This document shows, in pieces, positions 45,636 to 53,643 of a stretch of DNA of 64,000 nt; position 1 is the first letter of the stretch; each line of letters opens with the position of its first letter. Source of the stretch: Gallaecimonas kandeliae (GTDB taxonomy: Bacteria; Pseudomonadota; Gammaproteobacteria; Enterobacterales; Gallaecimonadaceae); NCBI RefSeq assembly GCF_030450055.1, contig NZ_CP118480.1:3471501-3535500 (forward strand), given 5' to 3'. The translations under genes were made by a program, and so were the position numbers. The notes under the pieces are model-generated. The model was not told the origin of the DNA, made no database searches, and saw only the letters and a program-made list of their open reading frames with translations.

Positions 45636-47651
45636 TCAATGACCGCTGCGCAGTTGCAGCAACCCCCTGTCCAGGGCCTGTTGCAGCTGGCGGTGGGGAT
45701 CGTCCACGTCCAACAGCGAGGGCGGCGCCAGCTCCAGGGCCAGCAAGGATACCCAACTGCCTTGGCGGGTCTCTTCCAGCAGGACACCGGCCTGGGCCAG
45801 GGTGAAACGGGCCAGCTCCAGCAGCACCGGCACCGGCAGCGCCGTCGAGCGCTGGGCCAGGGTCGGGAAGAGGTTGAAGCCCACCGCCATCCGGCCGTCC
45901 TCCAGGCCCTCTTCGGCCACGAAACGGCTGGTCAGATCCGCCAGCCGCCGGTAGAGCGCGGCGGATTCAAAGGCTTCATCCTTGAGCACCAACAGCAGGT
46001 GGCGATCGGAAAGCTGGGCCACCAGGGCGCAATGCTGGCAGGCGGTCTGGAGCCGGGCGACATAGCGGTGCAGCGCCTCCCGGCTCTGGTCACTGCCGGC
46101 CAGAAGCGGCAAACGTTGCAGGAAATGGGGATCCAGGCTGACCAGCACCAGCGGCTTGGCGGCGGTGCCCCCAGCCTCGCGGCTGCGGTTGTGGTCCTGC
46201 TGGCTGGCCTCCAGCAAGGGCGCCAGTGCAGCAGGCACCCCCAGCCTGTTGATGAGGCCGGACTGGGGATTATGGGTCATCCGCTGCCTATCCTCGGCCA
46301 GGGCCAGGCGCAACCCTTGGCGGCTGCGCCACAGCGAGGTGGCCGCCAGGGCGGCAGCCAGGGCCAGCAAGGCCGCCAGCAGGGCACTGAGGCGCCACTG
46401 CCCTTCGGCCTTGGCCAGGTCGAGGCGCTGCTGTTCGCTCTGGCGCAGCCGGTCGGACTGGTTGACCTGTTCGGTCAACTGCTCCATGGCCTGGCGACCG
46501 TCCTTGAGGTCGTCGCTGTCCAGTTTGTCCTTGAGGGCCATGGCGGCCCTCAAGGCGGCTATGGCCTGGTCCTGCAGGCCCTGCTGCTGGTAGATGTCCG
46601 CCAGGCGTTCCTGGGCCTTCTCCCTTTCCCGCCAGGAAGACACATCGTCCCGCTCGGCGAAATGCCCCAGGGCTTCCTTGAGGTCGGCCACAGCCCCCTG
46701 CGGGTCGGTCAGCAGGGGCGCGCGCATGGACAGGGCCGTGCCCAGGTAGAAATTGACCTTGTTGCGGCGGTAGATATCCACCGCCTGATCCAGGTATTCC
46801 AGAGCCTTGAGGCGCTGCTGGGGGTCGTCCAGGTAGAGGCTGGCGATGTTGAGCAGCACCTTGGCCTCGGACAGGGTCCTGTGCTGATCGCGGTACAGAT
46901 CGAGGGCGTGCAGGGATTCCAGCAGGGCACTGTTGCTGTCCCCCTGCTCTTGGTAGGTGACCGCCAGGCCCACCAGCAGATCAGGCACTTCCTTGGTCAT
47001 CTGCTGCTGCTGGGCCAGGGCCAGGGCCTGTTGCAGGAAGGACAGCGCCTTGTCGAAGGCATGGTTGAGGCGGAAGATGCGGCCCTTGGTGGAGAGGATA
47101 TCCAGGCGCAGGGCGGGATCGTCTTCCTCCAGCAGCCTGAGGCTGGCCTCGTCCAGGTAGTTGAGGGCCGGCACTATGTCGTTGCGCCGGTATTGGAGCT
47201 GGCCCAGGCGGTAGAGGGCCTGGGCTTCGGCCCGCTTGGCGTGGCGGGCGCTGGCCTGGTCCAGGGCGTATTGGAAATAATGCTGGGCCTGGTCGAACTG
47301 CCCAAGATATTGGTTGAGGGAGCCCTGCTCTATCCAGATCTCCATCTGCACCTTGAAGGCGTCGTCTCCCTCCAGCGCGGCCACCGTCTTGGCCGCCTCG
47401 GCCAGGGTCGCCAGTGACTGCTGGTAGTGGCGGCTGACCCGGCTCTCGATGTTGGCCTTGATATAGAGCACCTCTCCCAACACCTTGGGGTCGCCGCCGG
47501 CCTCGGCTTCCGCCAGCGCCGGCGCCACCAGGCTGGTGAGCCGGCTGCGGTATTTGGGCTCCATGCTGTGCGCCATGGCCTGGCGCAAGTCGACCACCGC
47601 CGAGGCCCAGGTCAGGCCGGGCATGCACAACAACAACCAGAGCCACTTCAT
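45636..47651 (-). CDS. TPR-membrane-degenerate GGDEF-like protein
   Basis: 671 aa. Signal peptide (MKWLWLLLCMPGLTWASA), then about ten TPR units in the periplasm (residues 40-430; e.g. AEAQALYRLGQLQYRRNDIV), a short coiled coil, one membrane helix (about 443-462) and a cytoplasmic domain of about 200 residues. The domain has the shape of a GGDEF domain but no GGDEF, DxLT or I-site. It likely relays a peptide or envelope signal by protein contact. It overlaps the CopD-like gene by ATGA and is paralogous to 53644-55596. Confidence 0.82.
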   Translation of the reverse strand: MKWLWLLLCMPGLTWASAVVDLRQAMAHSMEPKYRSRLTSLVAPALAEAEAGGDPKVLGEVLYIKANIESRVSRHYQQSLATLAEAAKTVAALEGDDAFKVQMEIWIEQGSLNQYLGQFDQAQHYFQYALDQASARHAKRAEAQALYRLGQLQYRRNDIVPALNYLDEASLRLLEEDDPALRLDILSTKGRIFRLNHAFDKALSFLQQALALAQQQQMTKEVPDLLVGLAVTYQEQGDSNSALLESLHALDLYRDQHRTLSEAKVLLNIASLYLDDPQQRLKALEYLDQAVDIYRRNKVNFYLGTALSMRAPLLTDPQGAVADLKEALGHFAERDDVSSWREREKAQERLADIYQQQGLQDQAIAALRAAMALKDKLDSDDLKDGRQAMEQLTEQVNQSDRLRQSEQQRLDLAKAEGQWRLSALLAALLALAAALAATSLWRSRQGLRLALAEDRQRMTHNPQSGLINRLGVPAALAPLLEASQQDHNRSREAGGTAAKPLVLVSLDPHFLQRLPLLAGSDQSREALHRYVARLQTACQHCALVAQLSDRHLLLVLKDEAFESAALYRRLADLTSRFVAEEGLEDGRMAVGFNLFPTLAQRSTALPVPVLLELARFTLAQAGVLLEETRQGSWVSLLALELAPPSLLDVDDPHRQLQQALDRGLLQLRSGH

Positions 47652-48109
47652 AGTCCCTGTCCCTCGGGTTGGAAGAAACCGGTCAGATACAGCATACCCC
47701 CCAGCACCAGCAGGGTGGCCACCAAGGCCAGGGCCGCCAGGTAGGCTACCACCTTCCTGGGAGGCCATTGCCCCAGCCGCGGCAGTACCCGGTAGCGCCA
47801 GCCCCACCAGAGGCCCGCGAACAGCAGGGTCCCCAGGCTCTTGGCCAGCAGCATCAGGCCAGCCTGGTTGTCCGGAGACCAGAGCTGGCTGACGTTGGCG
47901 GCGCTCATCCAGGTCAGGGCCACCCCTGAGCCCAGCATCAGCGCCAGCAAAGGCCAGGCCAGGCGCTCGAAGGCGATGGCGGCGTCGGCCAGGGGCTGCC
48001 ATTCCCCCTTGCGCAGGCCAAGGGGAAGCAGCGACAGTAGCGACAGCAATGGCGCGCCGGCCACCAAGATGGCGCCCAGCAGGTGCAGGCTGAGGATGTA
48101 GTAGTACAT
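47648..48109 (-). CDS. CopD-like integral membrane protein
   Basis: 153 aa with four helices (about 5-25, 45-65, 82-100, 120-142). The first helix has histidine (YYYILSLHLLGAILVAGAPL) and the second region RLAWPLLALMLGSGVALTWM, in the style of CopD/DUF2269 membrane proteins. It could bind haem or copper, but the signature is weak. Its last bases overlap the start of the TPR gene, so the pair is co-translated. It diverges from the NTF2-like gene at 48171. Confidence 0.7.
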   Translation of the reverse strand: MYYYILSLHLLGAILVAGAPLLSLLSLLPLGLRKGEWQPLADAAIAFERLAWPLLALMLGSGVALTWMSAANVSQLWSPDNQAGLMLLAKSLGTLLFAGLWWGWRYRVLPRLGQWPPRKVVAYLAALALVATLLVLGGMLYLTGFFQPEGQGL

Positions 48110-48170
48110 GGCGTCCCCGGTTCTTTGCTGGCATGGTAGCGCCCGGATCCGACTGCAATCAAGGAAGCCC

Positions 48171-48599
48171 ATGAAAAAGCTAATGATAATCCTACTGTTA
48201 CTGGCCAGTCCCAGATTGCTGGCCGCCACGGCCGACGAAGGGGCCATCCGCACCCTGCTGGCAGGCCAGGCGGCAGCCTGGAGCCAGGGCGATTTGGCCG
48301 GCTTCATGGCTCCCTATTGGCACAGCCCCAAGCTGCGTTTTGCCTCAGGCGGCGACGTCACCTACGGCTGGCAGGCCACCTTCGACCGCTACCGCGCCCA
48401 CTACCAGGACAAGGCCGCCATGGGCCGGCTCAGCTTCGAGATCCGGGAAGTGCGGTTGATGGGGGAGCACGCCCTGGTATTCGGCCACTGGCAGCTGGAC
48501 AGGCAAAAAGACCAGCCCCAGGGGCTCTTCACCCTGTTGCTGGCCAAGCTGGATGGGAGATGGCAGATAGTGGCGGACCATACCTCGTCCGCCCACTAG
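48171..48599 (+). CDS. Exported NTF2-like (DUF4440) protein
   Basis: 142 aa. Signal peptide MKKLMIILLLLASPRLLA, then an NTF2-like domain starting AIRTLLAGQAAAWSQGDLAG and ending FTLLLAKLDGRWQIVADHTS, typical of DUF4440/SgcJ-type proteins. The domain is a small ligand-binding or hydrolase cone; the ligand is unknown. AAGGAAGCCC precedes the ATG. It is convergent with the GIN-domain gene. Confidence 0.87.
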   Translation: MKKLMIILLLLASPRLLAATADEGAIRTLLAGQAAAWSQGDLAGFMAPYWHSPKLRFASGGDVTYGWQATFDRYRAHYQDKAAMGRLSFEIREVRLMGEHALVFGHWQLDRQKDQPQGLFTLLLAKLDGRWQIVADHTSSAH

Positions 48600-48612
48600 C
48601 AAGAGGTGCGGC

Positions 48613-49353
48613 TCAGTCGCCTTTGCGGGCGATGTCGCCAGAGCCCATGATGCTCTGCTTGAGGTGCGGGTTGCCGTAGTAGTCCACGTCGCCGCTACCG
48701 GCGATATCGATATCCAGTTGCTCGCTGGCCCGCACCACCACGCTGCCGGAACCGGCGATGTCGATGTCGGCCTGGCGGCCCTGGACCTTGCCTACATCCA
48801 CGTCACCGCTGCCGGCGATGTCGACGCTCAGCTTGTCGGCACTGCCGCCGGCGATGACGACACTGCCGGAGCCGGCGATGTCGGCCTTGATGTGCTTGTA
48901 CTGGGCGCTGCTCATGGTCAGGTCGGTGGCGCCGGCCAGGTCGAGCTTCAGGTCATCCCCCTTGAAGTCGCCGACCTTGGCCTCGCCGCGGCCGGCCAGG
49001 GACAGTTCGGACAGCGCCTTGACGCTGATGTGGACTTCGATGGTCTTGTTGGGATCGAGGTCGTAGCCGCGCTTGGTGCGCACCTTCAGCTCATCACCCT
49101 CCACCTTCACCTCTATGTAAGGCTGCAGGCTTTCTTCGGCCTTGATGCTGATCTTGCCGTCGCCGGGCATCACTGTGACCTTGGCGGGGATGGCGATGCT
49201 GACCTCGTCCACGTCCCCATCCAGGGGCTGGCTCTGTTCGGTGACGGGGCCCTTGCCCTTGATCTCGTCACTGCCCCACCAGGCGAAAGCGCTGAAGTTG
49301 GCTGAACTCAGAACCAGGGCCGTGGCGGCCAAAACCATGTGCTTGGGTTTCAT
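48613..49353 (-). CDS. Exported GIN-domain (DUF2807) beta-helix protein
   Basis: 246 aa. Signal peptide (MKPKHMVLAATALVLSSANF, cut near FAW), then a DUF2807/GIN domain. The repeat unit DIAGSG(D/S)V appears at least four times (e.g. VDIAGSGDVDVG, IDIAGSGSVVV), building a right-handed beta-helix. A periplasmic or surface adhesion or scaffold role is likely but unproven. Short intergenic gaps on both sides; no operon partner is clear. Confidence 0.9.
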   Translation of the reverse strand: MKPKHMVLAATALVLSSANFSAFAWWGSDEIKGKGPVTEQSQPLDGDVDEVSIAIPAKVTVMPGDGKISIKAEESLQPYIEVKVEGDELKVRTKRGYDLDPNKTIEVHISVKALSELSLAGRGEAKVGDFKGDDLKLDLAGATDLTMSSAQYKHIKADIAGSGSVVIAGGSADKLSVDIAGSGDVDVGKVQGRQADIDIAGSGSVVVRASEQLDIDIAGSGDVDYYGNPHLKQSIMGSGDIARKGD

Positions 49354-49425
49354 ATGCAGTTTTCCTCCTGAAAAAGTCCTGCACAGACTTTAGCAACTGG
49401 CGTGCCAGCTGCCACAACGCCGTTT

Positions 49426-50652
49426 TTACAGGCTTTGCTGGGAAGACTCCACTGCGGGCGTGGTGATATTCGCCACTTGCGCGTGAAGTTCGCCAACCCG
49501 CCTTGCCTGCCACCAGGCCAAGACAGCGAACAGGGTCAGCAAGGCGCCCAGGGGCAGGGCGTCATGCTGGGGAATGAAGCTCGACAATCCCGCCGCCAGG
49601 CCCGCCGCCAGGTTCTGTAGCCCGCCCAGCAGGGCCCCGGCGGTACCGGCGCCTTTGCGAAAGTCGCTCAAGGCGCCGCTGGTGGCCACGGGCCCCAGCA
49701 GGCCGGCGGCCAGGAAGTAGAGGGACACGGGGCCAAGCAGGGTCCAGGCATTCATGGGCAGGGCCCAGGCCAACAGCAGTTGCGCCAGGGCCGCCAGCAG
49801 CAGCAGGCTGGTGCCCAGTTGCAGCAGGGCCCTGTGGCGCCAGCGATGAGCCAGGGAGGCGGCCAGGAAGGAGCCGGCGATATAGGGCGGCAAGGGCGCT
49901 ATATAGAGCCAGCTGACCAGGGAAGCGGGCAGCCCCAGGCGTTCGCCCAGCAACACGCCGGCGGCGGCCTCGAACACCACCACCCCGGAAAACACCGCCA
50001 GCAGCGGCCAGAGGTGGTGGCGGAAATTGGCGTTCTGCCAAGTGGCCTGGTAGCGGACCCAGGCCGGCGCCCTGGGTTCGGGATCGGCAGGCAGGGTCTC
50101 GGCAAAACAGCAGGCCTGCAGCAGCAGCACGGCGCCGCCCAGGCCCAGCAGGAACAGGTAGCAGGCCCGCCAATCGAAGTGGGACACCAGGAAACCGCCC
50201 AGCACAGGGGCCAGCATGGGGGAGAGGATCAAGGCCATGCTCAGCAGGCCGTTGACCCGGGTCAGGGCAGGGCCTTCGAAGCGGTCGCGGGGCACTGTAC
50301 GCACCATGACGCCGGCCACACCTGCCCCCAGGCCCTGCACCAGGGCGCCGGCGATCAGCATGGTGAAGCTGGCGGCATGCCAGGCCAACAGGGAGCCGGC
50401 CAGGAACAGCACCAGGCCCCCCAGGGTAACGGGGCGGCGGCCCAAGTTGTCGGACAGGGGCCCGTAGACAAACTGGGACAGGCCGTACATGGCAAGGTAG
50501 GCCGCCATGATGCCCTGGGTCATGCCGGGGCTGATGCCGAAGGTAGCGGCAATGGCGCCCTGGCCGGGCACGAAGAGGGTCTGGGACATCTGGCCAACGG
50601 CAGCCAGGGTCACCATAAGCAACAAAAACAGTCGCAAAGACGGCGAACGCAT
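49426..50652 (-). CDS. Bcr/CflA or EmrD-like multidrug MFS exporter
   Basis: 408 aa, twelve helices. The helix 2-3 loop carries YGPLSDNLGRRPVTLGG, and the helix 5 region LSPMLAPVLGGFLV matches motif C of drug antiporters. The style is nearest EmrD/Bcr of the 12-helix DHA1 family. AGGG lies 8 bases before the ATG at 50652; a longer frame is rejected. It is followed by no clear terminator. Confidence 0.9.
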   Translation of the reverse strand: MRSPSLRLFLLLMVTLAAVGQMSQTLFVPGQGAIAATFGISPGMTQGIMAAYLAMYGLSQFVYGPLSDNLGRRPVTLGGLVLFLAGSLLAWHAASFTMLIAGALVQGLGAGVAGVMVRTVPRDRFEGPALTRVNGLLSMALILSPMLAPVLGGFLVSHFDWRACYLFLLGLGGAVLLLQACCFAETLPADPEPRAPAWVRYQATWQNANFRHHLWPLLAVFSGVVVFEAAAGVLLGERLGLPASLVSWLYIAPLPPYIAGSFLAASLAHRWRHRALLQLGTSLLLLAALAQLLLAWALPMNAWTLLGPVSLYFLAAGLLGPVATSGALSDFRKGAGTAGALLGGLQNLAAGLAAGLSSFIPQHDALPLGALLTLFAVLAWWQARRVGELHAQVANITTPAVESSQQSL

Positions 50653-50795
50653 TACGCACACCCTAAAAGTCAGGAAAAGGCAAAAAATCAACCACGCAGC
50701 GTCCATGCCGACGGCGCGCAATCTACCAGCGCAATGTGACAATGTCAGGATGGCCGCAACGCCTTGTTTGGCTGAACCTGACGTAAAGTCGTCAA

Positions 50796-51950
50796 TTATT
50801 GTTGACGCTTGATCAGGGCCATGTAGAAGCCGTCGGTGTCGCCGTCCAAGGGGCTCAGGGTCTGTTGCCTTTCCATGACAAATTGCCCCTGGCTCCTCTC
50901 AATAAATTCAGCGACTTGAAGCTCATTTTCTTGCGGAAGCAGGGAGCAGGTGGCGTAAACCAGCTGGCCACCCGGTTTCAGCATGCGGCTGTAGCTGTCG
51001 AGGATCTGTTTCTGGATGGCGATAAGGTTGTCGATATGGGCCTGGGCAATGGTCCATTTACAGTCCGGGTTGCGGCGCAGCACCCCCAGGCCTGAGCAGG
51101 GCACGTCCAGCAGCAGGCGGTCGGCCTTGCCCTTGAGGCGCTTGATGGTGGCCGACCCTTCGATAAGGCGGGTTTCCAGGTTGTGGACGCCGGCACGGCG
51201 GGCCCTTTTGCGCAGCGCCAGCAACTTGCCGTCGAAGATATCCATGGCCAGCAGCCGGCCCTTGTTCTGCATCTGGGCGGCCAGGGCCAGGGTCTTGCCG
51301 CCGGCGCCGGCGCAGGCGTCGATCACCGTCATGCCTGGGCTGGCATCCAGCCAGGCCGCCACCTGTTGGGAACCCCAATCCTGCTGCTCGAAACTGCCGT
51401 CCTTGAAGGCCTGGGTGCGAAAGACATTGGCAAAGCGCCTGAGCTTGAGGCAGCCGGTGTCGATGATGTCGGCTTCCACCTTCTCCGCGGCCAGCTGCCG
51501 CTGCAGGCTCCTGGCGTCGGTCTTGAGGCTGTTGACACGCAGGTATTGGGCGGCGGGCTTGTTGAGGGCCTTGGCCAGCTCGCCCCAGTTGGGCAACCGC
51601 TGTGCCATCAGGGCATAGAGCCAGTCGGGGTAGCTTTCCCAGAGGGTGGGGTCTGCCTTGACGGCGGCGACTTCGGCCTTATCCAGCACCAGGGGCTTGA
51701 CCTTGAGCGTCAAAGCCGGCTTTTCCAGGGCAGACCAGGCCGCCAGGACGGCTGGCAGGTCGCCCTTGCGCAGAGGCCAGGGACGGCCAGCCAGGGCGCC
51801 GTAACGGCGCGCATAACGCACCAGGTGCTGAGCGGCCTGGACCGCCTGGGACTTGTCCTTACCGAAATCCACCCGTGCGAAGGCCTTGTCCAGGGGATGG
51901 CCCTGGATCAGTACCGAGTCGAGGATGGAAAGAAGCGCCGCTGTCGTCAT
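50796..51950 (-). CDS. RsmB/NOP family RNA m5C methyltransferase
   Basis: 384 aa. SAM-binding motif I DACAGAGGKTLALAAQ and the two conserved cysteines in DVPCSGLGVLRRNP and YATCSLLP identify a rRNA (cytosine-5) methyltransferase. It lacks the full NusB-like N-terminus of RsmB, so it is a shorter family member with target unknown. It starts just after the hairpin at 51954. Confidence 0.93.
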   Translation of the reverse strand: MTTAALLSILDSVLIQGHPLDKAFARVDFGKDKSQAVQAAQHLVRYARRYGALAGRPWPLRKGDLPAVLAAWSALEKPALTLKVKPLVLDKAEVAAVKADPTLWESYPDWLYALMAQRLPNWGELAKALNKPAAQYLRVNSLKTDARSLQRQLAAEKVEADIIDTGCLKLRRFANVFRTQAFKDGSFEQQDWGSQQVAAWLDASPGMTVIDACAGAGGKTLALAAQMQNKGRLLAMDIFDGKLLALRKRARRAGVHNLETRLIEGSATIKRLKGKADRLLLDVPCSGLGVLRRNPDCKWTIAQAHIDNLIAIQKQILDSYSRMLKPGGQLVYATCSLLPQENELQVAEFIERSQGQFVMERQQTLSPLDGDTDGFYMALIKRQQ

Positions 51951-51953
51951 AAA

Positions 51954-51979
51954 AATGCCCCACCGAATTGGTGGGGCAT
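51954..51979 (-). terminator. Terminator between the DUF4382 gene and the methyltransferase
   Basis: ATGCCCCACC and GGTGGGGCAT pair over 10 bases. On the minus strand the stem is followed by TTTTTATG, only a few bases before the methyltransferase start. It ends the DUF4382 transcript. Confidence 0.85.
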
Positions 51980-52014
51980 GCTAGGCCAAAGCCGCGTCGG
52001 CGGCAAGGGGATGC

Positions 52015-52989
52015 TCAGGGTGCCACTGGGGCTATGTCCTGGACGACATCGCCGCCATCGGTGAGGCTCAGCTCATAGACCAGGCCGGCAGGGTTGGGAA
52101 TGGTCAGGCCCTCGTAGGTCTCCGGCTGGTCGTTGATACCGTCACAGGAGAAGGCCAGGGTGTAGTCGCCGGGCATCAGCAGGCCGAACTGGTAGCCGTA
52201 AGGGTCTGTGGTGCTGGGGTTGCCATCGTCCTGCAGGGTCACGGCCATGGAGGCCACGGGAATGCTGGCGTCGCTCGGGGCACCGGCGGCGCCGGCGTCG
52301 AAGTCATCGGCCAGGTTGGTCAGGTTATGGCCACTGTAGAGGTAGACGAAACCGTAGTTGGTGTCGGTGCCGGTGTTGCAGCTCTCGGCCAGGGCGGGAT
52401 CGACGGTGCCGTCAATCTTGCCGAGAATGGCGCTCTCTTCCAGGCTGATGCCGCGAGGCTTGAGGATGTAACGCTGCGGGCCGGGATTGTAGGTCATGGC
52501 CTTGCGCAGATTGAAGTCGATGGTGAAGGCCAGCTGGCCACCGGCGCTGGCGGTAAAGCCGCCCAGTTTGAGCTGGTCTGAGGGCACCTTGAGTTCGAAG
52601 ATGCCGTCACCGGTTTCCACGTAGCTGGCGCTGGTGGTCAGATCGTTGATGTCCAGGCGCACGTCCGTATAGGTGCCGGCGGGAATGGTCACGTTATTGA
52701 GGGCCAGGAAGGTAGTACCACCCTGGTAGTCCAGCAGGTTCAGCTGGACAGGGTTACCGGAAGCATCCTGGACCGGCAGCACCACGTCGGTGTCACCGTC
52801 GCGTTTGAGGATGATGTTGTTGACGGTCACCACCACCTTGTCGGCACCGTCCACAGGCGCATCGCCGATGGACATGGACAGGACGGCGCTGTTGGGTGCC
52901 GTGGTGTCGCCACCGCTACCACCACCGCAAGCGGTGAGGGTCAGGGCGGCGAGGGTAAGGGCAAGCGTTTCTTTGGTTATGATTTTCAT
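52015..52989 (-). CDS. DUF4382 lipoprotein
   Basis: 324 aa. Lipoprotein signal peptide with lipobox LTAC (Cys21). The first half is DUF4382 (SMSIGDAPVDGADKVVVTVN, then GTTFLALNNVTIPAGTYTDV). The second half looks like a carboxypeptidase-regulatory-like beta sandwich (YGYQFGLLMPGDYTLAFSCD). It should sit in the outer membrane or periplasm; the role is unknown. Own terminator; GGGAGACTGTCC precedes the ATG. Confidence 0.88.
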   Translation of the reverse strand: MKIITKETLALTLAALTLTACGGGSGGDTTAPNSAVLSMSIGDAPVDGADKVVVTVNNIILKRDGDTDVVLPVQDASGNPVQLNLLDYQGGTTFLALNNVTIPAGTYTDVRLDINDLTTSASYVETGDGIFELKVPSDQLKLGGFTASAGGQLAFTIDFNLRKAMTYNPGPQRYILKPRGISLEESAILGKIDGTVDPALAESCNTGTDTNYGFVYLYSGHNLTNLADDFDAGAAGAPSDASIPVASMAVTLQDDGNPSTTDPYGYQFGLLMPGDYTLAFSCDGINDQPETYEGLTIPNPAGLVYELSLTDGGDVVQDIAPVAP

Positions 52990-53066
52990 GGACAGTCTCC
53001 CCTTTGTAAGTAAAGGCTTACCAAGTATGGAAAGCTTTTACTGTCTGTCACCTGACATTAGGGGGA

Positions 53067-53630
53067 TCAAGGCCTACCTTTGTAGCCCAAAAGCTCTGGT
53101 ATGACCTTGGGGTGGCGACCTTGTACTTGGCCGTAAAAATCGGTAATGCGCTGCAGATCCGCCGCCATGTCGTCTGTTGGCCAGAGAGGGTCGTTTATCA
53201 GGAGACGTTTGTTGGGGTAGTCGAAACCCACCAGCACATAGGGCACGCCGGCCCCTTTGGCGATGTGATAGAAGCCCAGCTTCCAGCGCTTGACCGGGCT
53301 GCGGGTGCCTTCCGGGGCCAGGCCCAGCACGAAGTCGGGTTGGCTGCTGAAATAACCCACCACTTGGTCCACCAACTGGTTGCTACGGTCCCGGTGCACT
53401 GGGTAGCCACCCAGGGCCCGGAAAAACCAACCGAAGGGGAAGCGGAACAACTGATGCTTGCCGAGGAAGCGGATGGGCGCCCCCAGGGAATTGCGGGCCA
53501 GGATGCCAAGCACGAAATCCCAGTTGGAGGTATGGGGGGCGGCCACCAGCACGTACTGGCGCAAGTCGGGGAGTTGGCCTTGGATGCGCCAGCCGAGACG
53601 GGCCAGCAGCCAGGCTGCAAATCGCTGCAT
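53067..53630 (-). CDS. 1-acyl-glycerol-3-phosphate acyltransferase-like (PlsC) protein
   Basis: 187 aa, a short PlsC-type acyltransferase. The catalytic HX4D motif is H33-TSNW-D38 in APHTSNWDFVLG; the substrate motif APEGTRS follows near residue 105. It lacks the long N-terminal part of PlsC, as in the TlyC/YihG-like short form. It follows the TPR gene by 13 bases, so they are probably co-transcribed. It should act at the inner membrane on phospholipid or other acyl acceptors. Confidence 0.92.
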   Translation of the reverse strand: MQRFAAWLLARLGWRIQGQLPDLRQYVLVAAPHTSNWDFVLGILARNSLGAPIRFLGKHQLFRFPFGWFFRALGGYPVHRDRSNQLVDQVVGYFSSQPDFVLGLAPEGTRSPVKRWKLGFYHIAKGAGVPYVLVGFDYPNKRLLINDPLWPTDDMAADLQRITDFYGQVQGRHPKVIPELLGYKGRP

Positions 53631-53643
53631 AAGCTCTTGAAGG